From positions 62,001 to 126,000 of the forward strand of contig SCRT01000007.1 of NCBI GenBank assembly GCA_004298465.1: 64,000 nt of DNA, written 5' to 3'. Source of the stretch: Nevskiaceae bacterium. GTDB lineage: Bacteria; Pseudomonadota; Gammaproteobacteria; Nevskiales; Nevskiaceae. Both the position numbers and the translations under genes were made by a program. Under the pieces are notes generated by a model. The model saw only the letters and a program-made list of their open reading frames with translations. It did no database searches and was not told the DNA's origin. Of this stretch, positions 17,429 to 29,308 are shown one piece after another. Position 1 is the stretch's first letter; each line of letters begins with the position of its first letter.

Positions 17429-20179
17429 GTGGCGACCATTCACGTCGACGGCAAGGAATATGAGGTGGACGGCAGCGACAACCTGCTGCACGCCTGCCTG
17501 AGCCTCGGGCTCAATATTCCATATTTCTGCTGGCACCCGGCACTTGGCAGCGTCGGGGCTTGTCGCCAGTGTGCGGTCAAGCAATTCAAGGACGCGGACG
17601 ATACGCGCGGGCGTCTGGTCATGTCGTGCCTGACATCCGCCACGACCGGTACCTATATTTCCATCACCGACCCGGAAGCAGTGGCGTTTCGTGCCTCCGT
17701 GGACGAATTCCTCATGGCCAACCATCCGCACGACTGTCCAGTGTGCGAAGAAGGCGGCCATTGCCACCTGCAGGACATGACGGTGATGACGGGGCATTCC
17801 CTGCGTCGCTATCATTTCACGAAGCGGACGCATCTGAACCAGGATCTCGGGCCGTTCATCAACCACGAGATGAATCGCTGCATCGCCTGCTATCGCTGCG
17901 ATCGTTTCTACCGTGAATACGCCGGCGGCACCGACTTCGGCGTGTTTGGCGCACACGACAACGTCTACTTCGGCCGCCCCACCCCTGGCACGCTGGAAAA
18001 CGAATTCTCCGGCAACCTGACGGAGGTCTGCCCAACCGGCGTGTTTACCGACAAGACCCACTCCGAACGCTATGTGCGCAAGTGGGACATGCAGTACGCG
18101 CCAAGCGTGTGCATGCACTGTTCGCTGGGCTGCAACGTATCGCCGGGCGAGCGCTACGGTGAGATCCGCCGCATCGAGAACCGTTACAACGGCACCATCA
18201 ACCACTATTTCCTGTGCGACCGGGGTCGTTTCGGCTACGGCTACACAAATCGCAAAGACCGCCCACGCGTCGCCTTCATCGCCCAGGATGGCAAGCTGGC
18301 GCAGGCCAGCACGGAAGACGCCCGTGCCCGCCTCGGTGGGCTGTTGCGCGGCGCCAAGCACGTGGTCGGCATCGGCTCGCCGCGCGCCAGTCTGGAATCC
18401 AACTTTGCGTTGCGTGAACTTGTCGGCGCCGAGAACTTCTTCGACGGCCATTCGGACGCAGAGCACGTGCTTGTGGCACAGGCGATCGCCATCCTGCGCG
18501 ACGGCCCGGTCGCCAGCACCACGCTGAAGGCACTGGAAAGCGGCGACGCGGCACTGGTGCTGGGCGAGGATGTGATGCAGACCGCACCGCGCGCCGCGCT
18601 GTCGCTGCGTCAGGCAGCGCGCGGCCTGGGACAGAAGCTGCTGGCGCAGCAGAAACTGCAGCACTGGCAGGCCGGCGCGCTGGAAAACCTGGCACAGGAC
18701 CACTACAACCCGATCTTCGTCACGGCCACGCATGCCACGCGCCTCGATCCGATCGCCACCGAAACCTGCCGCGCAGCGGTCGAGGACCAGGCGCGCCTCG
18801 GTCTCGCCGTGGCGCACTTCATCGACCCCGCCGCGCCCGCAGTTGCCGGGCTGGACGCTGCAACCGAGGCCCGCGCACAGCGCATCGCGGAATGCCTGCT
18901 GGCTGCCGAACGCCCGCTCGTCGTCTCCGGCACCGGCGCCGGTTCGGCAGAGATTTTGCAGGCTGCGGCCAACGTTGCCTGGGCGCTGCACGCGCGCGGC
19001 AAGACCGTCGGTTTCTTCCTCGCTTTCCCGGAAGCCAACAGCTTCGGCCTCGGGCTGATGGACGCCCGGCCGCTGGGTGAAGCACTCGACGCGCTGGCAA
19101 ATGGCGCCGCCGAAGTTGCAATCGTCGTCGAAAACGACCTGTTCCGACGGGCACCCACCGCGCGCGTGGAAGCAGCACTGGACAAGGCCCGCTTGGTCGT
19201 CGTCGACCACCAGGACACGCCCACCACCCGCCACGCGGAAGTCCTGCTGCCTGCCGCGACGGTTTTCGAAGGCGATGGCACGGTAGTCAACAACGAAGGG
19301 CGCGCGCAGCGCTACTTCCAGGTTTTCGACACCGCCTACTACCACCCGGACATCGCCACCACCGAGAGCTGGCGCTGGTTGCGGCGCTTGCTCAGCGACG
19401 TCCGCGGCGATGGTCACGACGCCTCCACGTTTGACGAGGTTTCCAGTGCATGCGCGGCGGTGCTGCCACAGTTCACGGCCATCACCAAGGCGGCGCCGCA
19501 AGCGAAGTTCCGCATCCTCGGCCTGAAGGCCGCGCGTACACCACACCGCTACAGCGGCCGGACAGCGATGCGTGCCAATCTTTCGGTGCACGAACCACGC
19601 GCCTCGCAGGACGCCGACAGCCCGCTGGCCTTCTCCATGGAAGGCTTCAACGGCACCGGTACGGACAACACGCCGGCCGACCAGCGGCCTGGTGCACTGG
19701 TGTCCTATGCCTGGGCACCGGGCTGGAACTCGCCGCAGGCGTGGAACAAGTTCCAGGACGAAGTCGGTGGCCATCTGCGCGGCGGCGACCCCGGCGTGCA
19801 CCTGTTCACTGCCAATACGCAGGCATCGACGACCTACTTCACGCACATCCCAGCCGCGTTTGTTGTGGACAACACCACTCCGCGCGTGGTTGCATTGCCG
19901 CAGATCTTCGGCTCGGAGCTGCTGTCCAGCCGTGCCGAACCGGTCGCTTCGCGGATAACCGAAGCCTACGTGGCGATGAACGGTACGCTTGCCGCAACTC
20001 TCAGTCTTGCCGAGCACGATTCCGTCGCCGTGACCATCGCTGGTTCCGTGCTGTCGCTGCCGGTGCGCATTTCAGACGCCTTGCCGGATGGCATCATCGG
20101 CGTACCTGACGGCGCACCGGGTATCCCACGCATTGCCACCGGCGCCCAAGCCACGCTCAAGGTAGGGGCTGCAGCATGA
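17429..20179 (+). CDS. nuoG: NADH-quinone oxidoreductase subunit G
   Basis: 916-residue Fe-S subunit, starting with GTG at 17429. The N-terminal ferredoxin-like domain has 2Fe-2S ligands in [19 protein letters not shown] 4Fe-4S cluster is held by His and Cys in [14 protein letters not shown], and another by [11 protein letters not shown] with [13 protein letters not shown] and a Cys at FLCDRGRF give the extra cluster N7 found in Escherichia-type NuoG. The rest is the molybdopterin-oxidoreductase-like domain. The ribosome site before the GTG is weak (CGGGA). The stop overlaps nuoH by 4 nt. Confidence 0.96.
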   Translation: MATIHVDGKEYEVDGSDNLLHACLSLGLNIPYFCWHPALGSVGACRQCAVKQFKDADDTRGRLVMSCLTSATTGTYISITDPEAVAFRASVDEFLMANHPHDCPVCEEGGHCHLQDMTVMTGHSLRRYHFTKRTHLNQDLGPFINHEMNRCIACYRCDRFYREYAGGTDFGVFGAHDNVYFGRPTPGTLENEFSGNLTEVCPTGVFTDKTHSERYVRKWDMQYAPSVCMHCSLGCNVSPGERYGEIRRIENRYNGTINHYFLCDRGRFGYGYTNRKDRPRVAFIAQDGKLAQASTEDARARLGGLLRGAKHVVGIGSPRASLESNFALRELVGAENFFDGHSDAEHVLVAQAIAILRDGPVASTTLKALESGDAALVLGEDVMQTAPRAALSLRQAARGLGQKLLAQQKLQHWQAGALENLAQDHYNPIFVTATHATRLDPIATETCRAAVEDQARLGLAVAHFIDPAAPAVAGLDAATEARAQRIAECLLAAERPLVVSGTGAGSAEILQAAANVAWALHARGKTVGFFLAFPEANSFGLGLMDARPLGEALDALANGAAEVAIVVENDLFRRAPTARVEAALDKARLVVVDHQDTPTTRHAEVLLPAATVFEGDGTVVNNEGRAQRYFQVFDTAYYHPDIATTESWRWLRRLLSDVRGDGHDASTFDEVSSACAAVLPQFTAITKAAPQAKFRILGLKAARTPHRYSGRTAMRANLSVHEPRASQDADSPLAFSMEGFNGTGTDNTPADQRPGALVSYAWAPGWNSPQAWNKFQDEVGGHLRGGDPGVHLFTANTQASTTYFTHIPAAFVVDNTTPRVVALPQIFGSELLSSRAEPVASRITEAYVAMNGTLAATLSLAEHDSVAVTIAGSVLSLPVRISDALPDGIIGVPDGAPGIPRIATGAQATLKVGAAA

Positions 20180-21168
20180 GCGCGATTGCCGCCTGGTTCA
20201 CGCCGGAAGTCATCGCCGTGCTGATCGGCATGGTGAAAGCCGTCGTCATCCTGCTCGTCGTCATCATCGCCTCGGCGTGGATGATCTGGGTGGAACGCCG
20301 CCTGCTCGGCCTGTGGCAGGACCGCTGGGGCCCGAACCGCGTGTGGTGGCTGGGCATCGGCCAGGTCGTGGCCGATATGGTCAAGATCTTCATGAAGGAA
20401 GACTGGATCCCCAAGTTCGTCGACAAGCCAGTGTTCATCCTTGCGCCAGCCATTGCGATGGTCATGACGTTGCTGGCGTTTGCCGTCATCCCGATTGCAC
20501 CCGGCTGGCGCATCATCGACCTGAACGTCGGCGTGCTGTTCTTCCTCGCCGTGCTGTCGCTGTCAGCCTACGCCGTGATGCTGGGCGGCTGGGCTTCCAA
20601 CAGCAAGTACGCCCTGTTCGGTGGCGTGCGCGCCGCAGCGCAGATGCTCAGCTACGAGGTATTCATGGGACTGGCGATGATGGGCGTCGTCATCCAGGCC
20701 GGCTCCTTTTCCTTCGACACGATCGTCGAGGCACAGACCGGCCTGTGGTACGTCGTGCCACAGTTCCTCGGCTTCATCCTGTTCCTGCTGGCAACGATCG
20801 CTGCCACCCACCGCGCGCCGTTCGACATTCCGGAAGCGGAACAGGAGCTGACGGCTGGTTTCCACACCGAATACTCGGGCATGAAGTTCGGCATGTTCTT
20901 CGTGGCGGAATACATCAGCATCACCCTGATGTCGGCACTGGTGGTCACACTGTTCTTCGGCGGCTGGCACGGCCCCTTGCTGCCACCGGTCGTGTGGTTC
21001 TGTCTCAAGACCGGCCTGTTCATGTGTTTCTTCATCCTGCTGCGCGCCGCCCTGGCTCGCCCGCGCTATGACCAGTTCATGGAAAGCGGGTGGAAAGTCA
21101 TGCTGCCGCTGGCGCTGCTCAACGTGCTGGTGACCGGCGGCATCGTCGTCGCCCTGGCCGCGCACTGA
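20176..21168 (+). CDS. nuoH: NADH-quinone oxidoreductase subunit H
   Basis: 330-residue membrane subunit with about eight transmembrane helices that forms the membrane side of the quinone tunnel. Family motifs: [57 protein letters not shown] and [18 protein letters not shown]. Glu residues of the EAEQEL loop are coupling residues in studied homologues. The ATG overlaps the nuoG stop. Confidence 0.96.
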   Translation: MSAIAAWFTPEVIAVLIGMVKAVVILLVVIIASAWMIWVERRLLGLWQDRWGPNRVWWLGIGQVVADMVKIFMKEDWIPKFVDKPVFILAPAIAMVMTLLAFAVIPIAPGWRIIDLNVGVLFFLAVLSLSAYAVMLGGWASNSKYALFGGVRAAAQMLSYEVFMGLAMMGVVIQAGSFSFDTIVEAQTGLWYVVPQFLGFILFLLATIAATHRAPFDIPEAEQELTAGFHTEYSGMKFGMFFVAEYISITLMSALVVTLFFGGWHGPLLPPVVWFCLKTGLFMCFFILLRAALARPRYDQFMESGWKVMLPLALLNVLVTGGIVVALAAH

Positions 21169-21182
21169 CGGAGGAGATCGCG

Positions 21183-21731
21183 ATGAACGACATCAAACGC
21201 ATCCTGATCGGTTTCTGGAGCAATCTCGTCACGCTGTGGCTGATCTTCGCCCACCTGTGGCGCCACAAGGACACCGTCAACTATCCAGAGGAGATGCCCT
21301 ACCTGCCGCCGCGCTACCGCGGGCGCATCATCCTGACGCGCGACCCGGACGGCGACGAGCGCTGCGTGGCCTGCAACCTGTGTGCGGCGGTCTGCCCAGT
21401 CGGCTGCATCTCGCTGCAGAAGGCGGAACGCCCGGAGGACGGGCGCTGGTATCCGGAGTGGTTCCGTATCAACTTCTCGCGCTGCATCTACTGCGGCTTC
21501 TGTGAGGAGGCATGCCCAACGGCCGCGATCCAGCTCACACCCGACTTCGAGCTGGCCGAGTACGACCGCCAGAACATGGTGTACGAGAAGGAGCATCTGC
21601 TCATCTCCGGAACCGGCAAGTACCACGACTACAACTTCTATCGCGTTGCCGGCATGAGCATCGCCGGCAAGCCGAAAGGCGCTGCCGAAAGCGAGGCACA
21701 GCCGATCGACGTCAAATCCCTGCTGCCGTGA
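21183..21731 (+). CDS. nuoI: NADH-quinone oxidoreductase subunit I
   Basis: 182-residue subunit with two 4Fe-4S clusters (N6a, N6b), ligated by [12 protein letters not shown] and [12 protein letters not shown]. The sequence closely follows Escherichia NuoI along its whole length, including the C-terminal [14 protein letters not shown] ending (here [10 protein letters not shown]). The ATG at 21183 has GGAGGAG upstream. It passes electrons from NuoG towards N2 in NuoB. Confidence 0.97.
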   Translation: MNDIKRILIGFWSNLVTLWLIFAHLWRHKDTVNYPEEMPYLPPRYRGRIILTRDPDGDERCVACNLCAAVCPVGCISLQKAERPEDGRWYPEWFRINFSRCIYCGFCEEACPTAAIQLTPDFELAEYDRQNMVYEKEHLLISGTGKYHDYNFYRVAGMSIAGKPKGAAESEAQPIDVKSLLP

Positions 21732-21765
21732 TGCGCCACGCAAACTGCCGAGGCCTGCTTTAGCA

Positions 21766-22263
21766 ATGGAACTCATCTTCTACATCTGCTCCGGCGTCGC
21801 CATCATTGCCACGCTGCTGGCGATCATCGGCACGAACCCGATGCACTCGTTGCTGGAGCTCATTACTTCACTGCTCGCGGTCGGGCTGATCTTCTTCACG
21901 CTGGGCGCACCCTTCGCCGGCATCCTCGAGATCATTGTCTACGCCGGTGCCATCATGGTGCTGTTCGTGTTCGTGGTGATGATGCTCAACCTCGGGCGTG
22001 CCACCATCGAGCAGGAACGCCAGTGGCTCAAGCCTTCCGCCTGGATCGCCCCCGCCCTGCTGACGCTGGTACTGCTCGGCGAGCTCATGCAGTTGCTGGC
22101 TACGCAGCCCGACGATCACGCGGTTGCCGGTGGCGCCATCGTCGGTGCCAAGGCCGTCGGCGTGATGCTCTACGGCCCTTACCTGCTCGCGGTCGAACTC
22201 GGTTCCATGCTGCTGCTGGCGGGCCTGGTGGCGGCATTCCACCTCGGGCGGAGCCTGGATTGA
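21766..22263 (+). CDS. nuoJ: NADH-quinone oxidoreductase subunit J
   Basis: 165-residue membrane subunit with five hydrophobic segments. The conserved TM3 stretch is [24 protein letters not shown], whose helix shows a pi-bulge in known structures. It is slightly shorter than Escherichia NuoJ (184), losing only the C-terminal tail. Spaced 34 nt from nuoI and 52 nt from nuoK. Confidence 0.95.
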   Translation: MELIFYICSGVAIIATLLAIIGTNPMHSLLELITSLLAVGLIFFTLGAPFAGILEIIVYAGAIMVLFVFVVMMLNLGRATIEQERQWLKPSAWIAPALLTLVLLGELMQLLATQPDDHAVAGGAIVGAKAVGVMLYGPYLLAVELGSMLLLAGLVAAFHLGRSLD

Positions 22264-22315
22264 ACACGGACGCCACCATGATCCTTACCATTCATTCATC
22301 CACCGGAGCCCGGGC

Positions 22316-22645
22316 ATGAACGCTGCAGATGCCCTGGTTGCGGGAATTCCGCTGAGCCACGGGCTCGGCGTGGCCGGCATCCTGTTCGTGCTGGGCCTCG
22401 CCGGCGTGCTCATCCGCCGCAACATCATCTACACGCTGATGTGCATCGAAGTGATGATGAATGCCGCCGGGTTGGCCTTCATCGTCGCCGCCAGCCGCTG
22501 GCAACACGCGGATGGCCAGATCATGTACCTCATGATCCTGGCACTCGCGGCCGCTGAAACCTGCGTCGGTCTCGCGCTGGTGCTGCAGCTCTATCGTCGT
22601 TTCCGCGGCCTCGATCTCGATGCCGCCAGCCGGATGCAAGGCTGA
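22316..22645 (+). CDS. nuoK: NADH-quinone oxidoreductase subunit K
   Basis: 109-residue, three-helix membrane subunit. The two buried glutamates of the family are present in [10 protein letters not shown] and in [14 protein letters not shown]; they belong to the proton path. [12 protein letters not shown] connects TM1 and TM2. Confidence 0.95.
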   Translation: MNAADALVAGIPLSHGLGVAGILFVLGLAGVLIRRNIIYTLMCIEVMMNAAGLAFIVAASRWQHADGQIMYLMILALAAAETCVGLALVLQLYRRFRGLDLDAASRMQG

Positions 22646-22699
22646 TGAAACACGCCCTTTCCGCACGCCCGTCTTCCGACCACTGAAGGGACTTGCCGC

Positions 22700-24568
<1,869 letters not shown>

Positions 24569-24574
24569 ACTGAC

Positions 24575-26116
24575 ATGGACTCGGGCATTCTTCTCGTCAT
24601 TCTGCTGGCCGTTCCCTTCGTCGGCGGGCTGTTGTGCTGGCTGGTCGAGCGCATCGACAAGAACCTGCCACGCTGGGTGGGCCTGCTCACCATGCTCACG
24701 GTGCTCGGGCTGGCGTTGTATGCCTGGGCAACCGGCGATTACTCGCTCACCCTGCTGGGGCCGGAACACAAGTGGGTATCCGAGTTCCAGGCAGCGTGGA
24801 TTCCACGCTTCGGCATCAGCTTCCACCTTGCGCTGGACGGGCTGTCGCTGCTGCTGACACTCCTGACCGGCTTGCTCGGCGTCATGGCCGTGGCTTGTTC
24901 GTGGAAGGAAATCTTCCACCGCTCCGGCTTCTTCTACATGAACCTCATGTGGAACTTCTTCGGCGTCATCGGCGTGTTTCTGGCTGTCGACCTTTTCCTG
25001 TTCTTCTTCTTCTGGGAAATGATGCTGGTGCCGATGTTCTTCCTCATCGCGCTGTGGGGACACGACATCCCACACGGGCCAAACCGCCTGTACGCCGCCA
25101 TCAAGTACTTCATGTTCACGCAGGCCAGTGGCCTGTTGATGCTGATCGCGATCCTGGCGCTGGTGTTCGTGCACTACCAATCCACCGGCGTGCTGACCTT
25201 TGACTACGACGCCCTGCTGGGCACGGCGATGTCGTCGACTGTCGAGTTCTGGATCATGCTCGGCTTCTTCTTCGCCTTCCTCGTGAAGCTACCGTCCGTG
25301 CCGTTCCATACCTGGCTGCCGGATGCCCACGGCCAGGCACCAACTGCCGGCAGTGTCGATCTCGCCGGCGTCATGCTCAAGACCGCGGCCTACGGCTTCA
25401 TCCGCTACGGCATCGCGATGTTCCCGGAAGCTTCGGCACAGATCGCCCCGTACGCCATGTGGCTGGGTGTGTTCAGCATCCTGTGGGGTGCGGCGCTGTC
25501 CTTCGCCCAGAACGACATGAAGCGCCTCGTCGCCTACATGTCCGTGAGCCACATGGGCTTCATCCTCGTCGGCGTCTACGCCGGCACCGCCCAGGCCCTG
25601 CAGGGCGTGATGATCACCATGCTGTCGCACGGTATCTCCTCCGCCGGCCTGTTCATCCTGACTGGCGAGATCTACGAACGCCTGCATACGCGCGACTTCC
25701 GCAACATGGGCGGCCTGTGGGGGCGTTTCCCCTATCTGCCACCGATCGCACTGTTCTTCGCCATGGCCAGCCTCGGCTTGCCGGGGATGGGCAACTTCGT
25801 CGGTGAATTCCTGATCCTGCTCGGCACATTCAAGGCCGATCCAGCCGTCGCCGTGGGCGCCTCCCTGGGCCTGATCACCGCCATCTGCTACGCGCTTATC
25901 TACCTGCAGCGCGCGTACTACGGTCCGCCGCAACAGACCGGCAAGCTGCTCGACCTGAACCGCCGCGAGCTCGCCACGCTGGCCACGCTGATGGCGGTCC
26001 TGCTGTGGCTCGGCATCCACCCCAACGAGTTCCTGCACACTTCAGCCGCGACCATGGAAGCCACCAGCCACGTCTACCTGCAGGGTTCCGCATATACCGG
26101 GGTCGCAACACGATGA
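24575..26116 (+). CDS. nuoM: NADH-quinone oxidoreductase subunit M (antiporter-like)
   Basis: 513-residue antiporter-like subunit with about 14 helices. Motifs: FFFWEMMLVPMFFLI (Glu of TM5), KLPSVPFHTWLPDAHGQAPTAGSV and KRLVAYMSVSHMGFIL. The stop overlaps the nuoN start by 4 nt. Length matches the Escherichia homologue (509). Confidence 0.96.
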   Translation: MDSGILLVILLAVPFVGGLLCWLVERIDKNLPRWVGLLTMLTVLGLALYAWATGDYSLTLLGPEHKWVSEFQAAWIPRFGISFHLALDGLSLLLTLLTGLLGVMAVACSWKEIFHRSGFFYMNLMWNFFGVIGVFLAVDLFLFFFFWEMMLVPMFFLIALWGHDIPHGPNRLYAAIKYFMFTQASGLLMLIAILALVFVHYQSTGVLTFDYDALLGTAMSSTVEFWIMLGFFFAFLVKLPSVPFHTWLPDAHGQAPTAGSVDLAGVMLKTAAYGFIRYGIAMFPEASAQIAPYAMWLGVFSILWGAALSFAQNDMKRLVAYMSVSHMGFILVGVYAGTAQALQGVMITMLSHGISSAGLFILTGEIYERLHTRDFRNMGGLWGRFPYLPPIALFFAMASLGLPGMGNFVGEFLILLGTFKADPAVAVGASLGLITAICYALIYLQRAYYGPPQQTGKLLDLNRRELATLATLMAVLLWLGIHPNEFLHTSAATMEATSHVYLQGSAYTGVATR

Positions 26117-27606
26117 ACTTCACATCCGACAGCTGGATCGCGCTGCTGCCCATCCTCGTCACCAGCGTGACAGTCGTGGCGACGATGCTGGCCATCGCCA
26201 TCCGGCGCAATCACAAGTGGAATGCGACGATCTGCGTCGCGGGTCTGAACCTGGCCCTCCTGAGCTGCCTGCTGGCGCTGAATGTCGCGCCACAGCAGGT
26301 CACTGGGCTGCTGGTGATCGACAAGTTCGCCCTGTTCTACGACGTCATCGTGCTGGGTGCGGCGCTCGCCACTGCCACGCTGTCCTTCAACTACATGGAA
26401 GGCTACGCCGGCGAGAAGGAAGAGCTGTACGTGTTGCTGGCCCTCACAGCACTCGGCGGGCTGGTGCTGGTGAGTGCCACGAACTTCGTGACGTTCTTCA
26501 TCGGCATGGAAATTACCGCCGTCTCCATGTACGGCATGATCGGCTACCCGCACCGCGACCGGCGTGCGTTGGAAGCCAGCATCAAGTACATGATCCTGTC
26601 TGCGATCGCCGGCGCCTTCATCCTGTTCGGCATGGCGCTCATCTATGCGCAGACCGGTACGCTGTCCTTCAACCAGCTGGCCGACGGTCTGGTCAGCGGC
26701 ACTTTCGCCGCCAGCGGCCTCCTCGTCACCGGCGGTGCGCTCATCATCGTCGGCGTTGGCTTCGAAGTCTCGCTCGTGCCGTTTCATCTGTGGGCGCCCG
26801 ACGTCTACGAAGGTGCTCCAGCACCGATCGGTGGCTACCTGGCCACGGCTTCCAAGGCCGCGATGTTTGCCGTCCTGCTGCGTTATTTCGTCGAATCACG
26901 GGCCTATGAATCCGCTCTGCTGCTGGATATCCTCAGCGTCATGGCGGTGCTGTCGATCGTGGTCGGCAACGTGCTGGCACTGCTGCAGCAGAACCTGAAA
27001 CGCATGCTCGCCTACTCCGCCATCGCGCACTTCGGCTACGCACTTGTCGCTTTCGTGGCAACCGGGGCCTTCGCCGTCGAAGCCGTCGGCTTCTACCTTG
27101 CGTCCTACGTCGTCACCACACTCGGCGCGTTCGGCGTCATCGCCATCATCTCCACACCGATCAAGGCCAGCGACGCCGACACGCTGTACGACTACCGCGG
27201 CCAGTTCTGGCGCCGTCCGTATCTGGCCGCCATCCTCACGGCCATGCTGATGTCCCTCGCCGGTGCGCCGATGACGGCATTGTTCATCGGCAAGCTCTAC
27301 GTGTTCGCGGCCAGCATCGACCAGCGCCTGTGGATCCTCGTCGGCGCCGTCACCTTCGGCAGCGCCGCCGGCCTGTTCTACTACAGCCGCGCAGCCATCG
27401 TGATGTTCCAGCGCCGGCGCTGGGTGGAGCCGTTCAAGGCCCCGCGCAACTGGACGTTCCAGGCCGGCGGCATGGCCGTCATCACGCTGACCTTCCTGAT
27501 GCTGCTGATGGGTCTGTATCCCCAGCCCGTTATGGAACTCATCAAAGCTGCCGGGCTGCACGCCCCGCAGGCTGGCAACCTGGCATTGAATGTGCTGGCG
27601 CACTGA
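26113..27606 (+). CDS. nuoN: NADH-quinone oxidoreductase subunit N (antiporter-like)
   Basis: 497-residue antiporter-like subunit, last gene of the nuo operon. The ATG at 26113 lies inside the nuoM stop (ATGA); the further upstream open frame is nuoM sequence. Motifs: FFIGMEITAVSMYGMIGY (Glu), SLVPFHLWAPDVYEGAPAP and KRMLAYSAIAHFGYALVAF. Confidence 0.96.
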   Translation: MNFTSDSWIALLPILVTSVTVVATMLAIAIRRNHKWNATICVAGLNLALLSCLLALNVAPQQVTGLLVIDKFALFYDVIVLGAALATATLSFNYMEGYAGEKEELYVLLALTALGGLVLVSATNFVTFFIGMEITAVSMYGMIGYPHRDRRALEASIKYMILSAIAGAFILFGMALIYAQTGTLSFNQLADGLVSGTFAASGLLVTGGALIIVGVGFEVSLVPFHLWAPDVYEGAPAPIGGYLATASKAAMFAVLLRYFVESRAYESALLLDILSVMAVLSIVVGNVLALLQQNLKRMLAYSAIAHFGYALVAFVATGAFAVEAVGFYLASYVVTTLGAFGVIAIISTPIKASDADTLYDYRGQFWRRPYLAAILTAMLMSLAGAPMTALFIGKLYVFAASIDQRLWILVGAVTFGSAAGLFYYSRAAIVMFQRRRWVEPFKAPRNWTFQAGGMAVITLTFLMLLMGLYPQPVMELIKAAGLHAPQAGNLALNVLAH

Positions 27607-27633
27607 CGCTGCTGCCATGATTGGCGAGGAATA

Positions 27634-27654
27634 GGGATTGGGGATTGGAGATTG
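27634..27654 (+). repeat. Tandem heptanucleotide repeat GGGATTG
   Basis: Three head-to-tail copies (GGGATTG, GGGATTG, GAGATTG) starting 27 bp after the nuoN stop. The remaining sequence to 27877 has no gene and no classic terminator; CCAGCCGGGGGGG near 27737-27750 is a G-run. The repeat may be a slipped-strand tract. No function is known. Confidence 0.6.
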
Positions 27655-27877
27655 GTGGCTTGGGTGGTGAGCAGCATGCGATAAGCTGCTGGAAAAAGCA
27701 GTACTGTCACGCCGGCTGAGTTTCGCTAATCAATCCAGCCGGGGGGGTGATGCCGAGTCTCACGCCGTAACAGATCGCGGGCAGGTCCGTTCCTGCCAAT
27801 TCCCAGACTCAAGCGATACTTTGTTTAGTGCAGGAGTCTGCCCACGGGAGACTACGCGCCCGTACCCGGCGCGCCAG

Positions 27878-29308
27878 CTATCGCTTTGGCTCCGCACTCG
27901 ACGGCACGGCACCCAGGATCACATCCGCCAAATGGGCGTAATCGCTGTCGAAGTGATGCCCGCCCGGCAGCTTGATGACCTTCGCATCCGGATTGCCGGC
28001 CACATCCGGGCAAGCGCTGTCATCTTCCTTGGCGCCGTAGATGCACAGGAACAAGATGCCATGGATACGGCGGATTTCGGGCAGCGTCTGGGGCCCTTGG
28101 GTATCGTTTCGGATCCAGTTCGCCATGTGGAACTGGAACGTCGCGTGATGGCTCAGCCCCATGCCCGCCGCCAGCACGACTTCAGCCCGCACGTCCGGTG
28201 ACAGGCGGTTGACGACGAACGGCAGCACATCGGCGCCTTGCGAGTAGCCGATCAGCAGCACGCGGGAGCGTTGCCAACGCGCGGTGTAGTAACGCACGAT
28301 ACGGTCGATGTCGGCCGCCGTGCCCTCCGGCGTGCGCTGACCCCAGAAGTAGCGCAGGGAATCCACCCCTACCACCGGAATGCCACGCTGTACCAGCACA
28401 TCCGCAACATCGCGGTCGAGGTCTGCCCAGCCGCCGTCACCGGAAAGGATGACGGCAAACAGGTCGGACGGCCCGCCCGTGGTCTGCGCCATCTCCACCA
28501 CCGGCAGGCCGCTCAGTGATTTCGGTGGTGCAACCGGCTTGACCAATGTCGACTCGATCCGGTCGTAAGCCGCGAGCCACGATGTTCCCTGGTCGGCGCC
28601 CGGCCCGCCCCCCTGCCCACCCTTCGGCCCATCTTGCGTCAACTGGACTTCGGCACCCGGCACGTGGGCAAAGAAGGTCTGTACCGATGCAGCGCCCTTG
28701 GCAGCCTGCAGGATCACGAGTGGATGTCCGATATGCGCAACCGGCAGCACTTCGACCCCTCGATGGTGCGGCAGTGAACGAAACTTCGCGCCCGCCTCGA
28801 CACACGGCGGCTTGGTAAGGGCGAGGTGCGGCGTGAATGCTTGCAGCACACCGCCGGCGAAGCGCTGTGGATCGGCCTGTGCCAGCGTCAAGTAGGCGAA
28901 CGCCGCGCCTTCCCCCACGCCGGCGAGGATTGGTACCCGATAGCCCGGCACCGCGTAATAGGCCTGGATGAAACGGCTGAGATTTTCGAAGTCGCCTTGC
29001 AGGCCGATGCACTCGTCGTCGCCCCGATTCAGCTCGCGCAGCATGGCCGGAGTGTCGATGCCTGCCACCAGTGCACCGTGCGTGGCAAGCGCGGCAGCGC
29101 GTGCTTTCATCGCCGCATCCCAACCCTGCGCCCCGGAGAACAGCAGCACGAAACCCTGCGGCGCTCCGGCTGGCTGCGTCATGACGGCATGGCTGAAACG
29201 TCCGTGTTCCACAACGCCGTTCTTCACCACTCCGGGCGTTGGGGCAGCGACAGCAACCGTGGCCGCGCACAACAGGATGAGGGGGACAAACGAGGCGAAT
29301 CCTTTCAT
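27878..29308 (-). CDS. acvB: AcvB/VirJ-family protein, predicted aminoacyl-phosphatidylglycerol hydrolase
   Basis: 476 residues with a cleavable signal peptide (KGFASFVPLILLCAATVAVAAP), so periplasmic. The N-terminal half has a degenerate alpha/beta-hydrolase-like region. The C-terminal VirJ domain has LSGDGGWADLDRDVA, the serine nucleophile in LIGYSQGADVLPFVV and a late GGHHFDSDY (His). AcvB of Agrobacterium hydrolyses lysyl-phosphatidylglycerol, and the gene pairs with lpiA/mprF there; the same pairing is seen here. The ATG at 29308 overlaps the mprF stop by 4 nt, with AGAGGTG upstream. Substrate headgroup (Lys or Ala) is not decided by sequence. Confidence 0.88.
   Translation of the reverse strand: MKGFASFVPLILLCAATVAVAAPTPGVVKNGVVEHGRFSHAVMTQPAGAPQGFVLLFSGAQGWDAAMKARAAALATHGALVAGIDTPAMLRELNRGDDECIGLQGDFENLSRFIQAYYAVPGYRVPILAGVGEGAAFAYLTLAQADPQRFAGGVLQAFTPHLALTKPPCVEAGAKFRSLPHHRGVEVLPVAHIGHPLVILQAAKGAASVQTFFAHVPGAEVQLTQDGPKGGQGGGPGADQGTSWLAAYDRIESTLVKPVAPPKSLSGLPVVEMAQTTGGPSDLFAVILSGDGGWADLDRDVADVLVQRGIPVVGVDSLRYFWGQRTPEGTAADIDRIVRYYTARWQRSRVLLIGYSQGADVLPFVVNRLSPDVRAEVVLAAGMGLSHHATFQFHMANWIRNDTQGPQTLPEIRRIHGILFLCIYGAKEDDSACPDVAGNPDAKVIKLPGGHHFDSDYAHLADVILGAVPSSAEPKR

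Noticed and set aside
17411..20017. An 868-codon open frame on minus, fully antisense to nuoG
   Set aside because: nuoG on plus is unambiguous by motifs. The antisense translation has no family features and is rich in Arg, His, Val and Gly as expected of a high-GC shadow frame.
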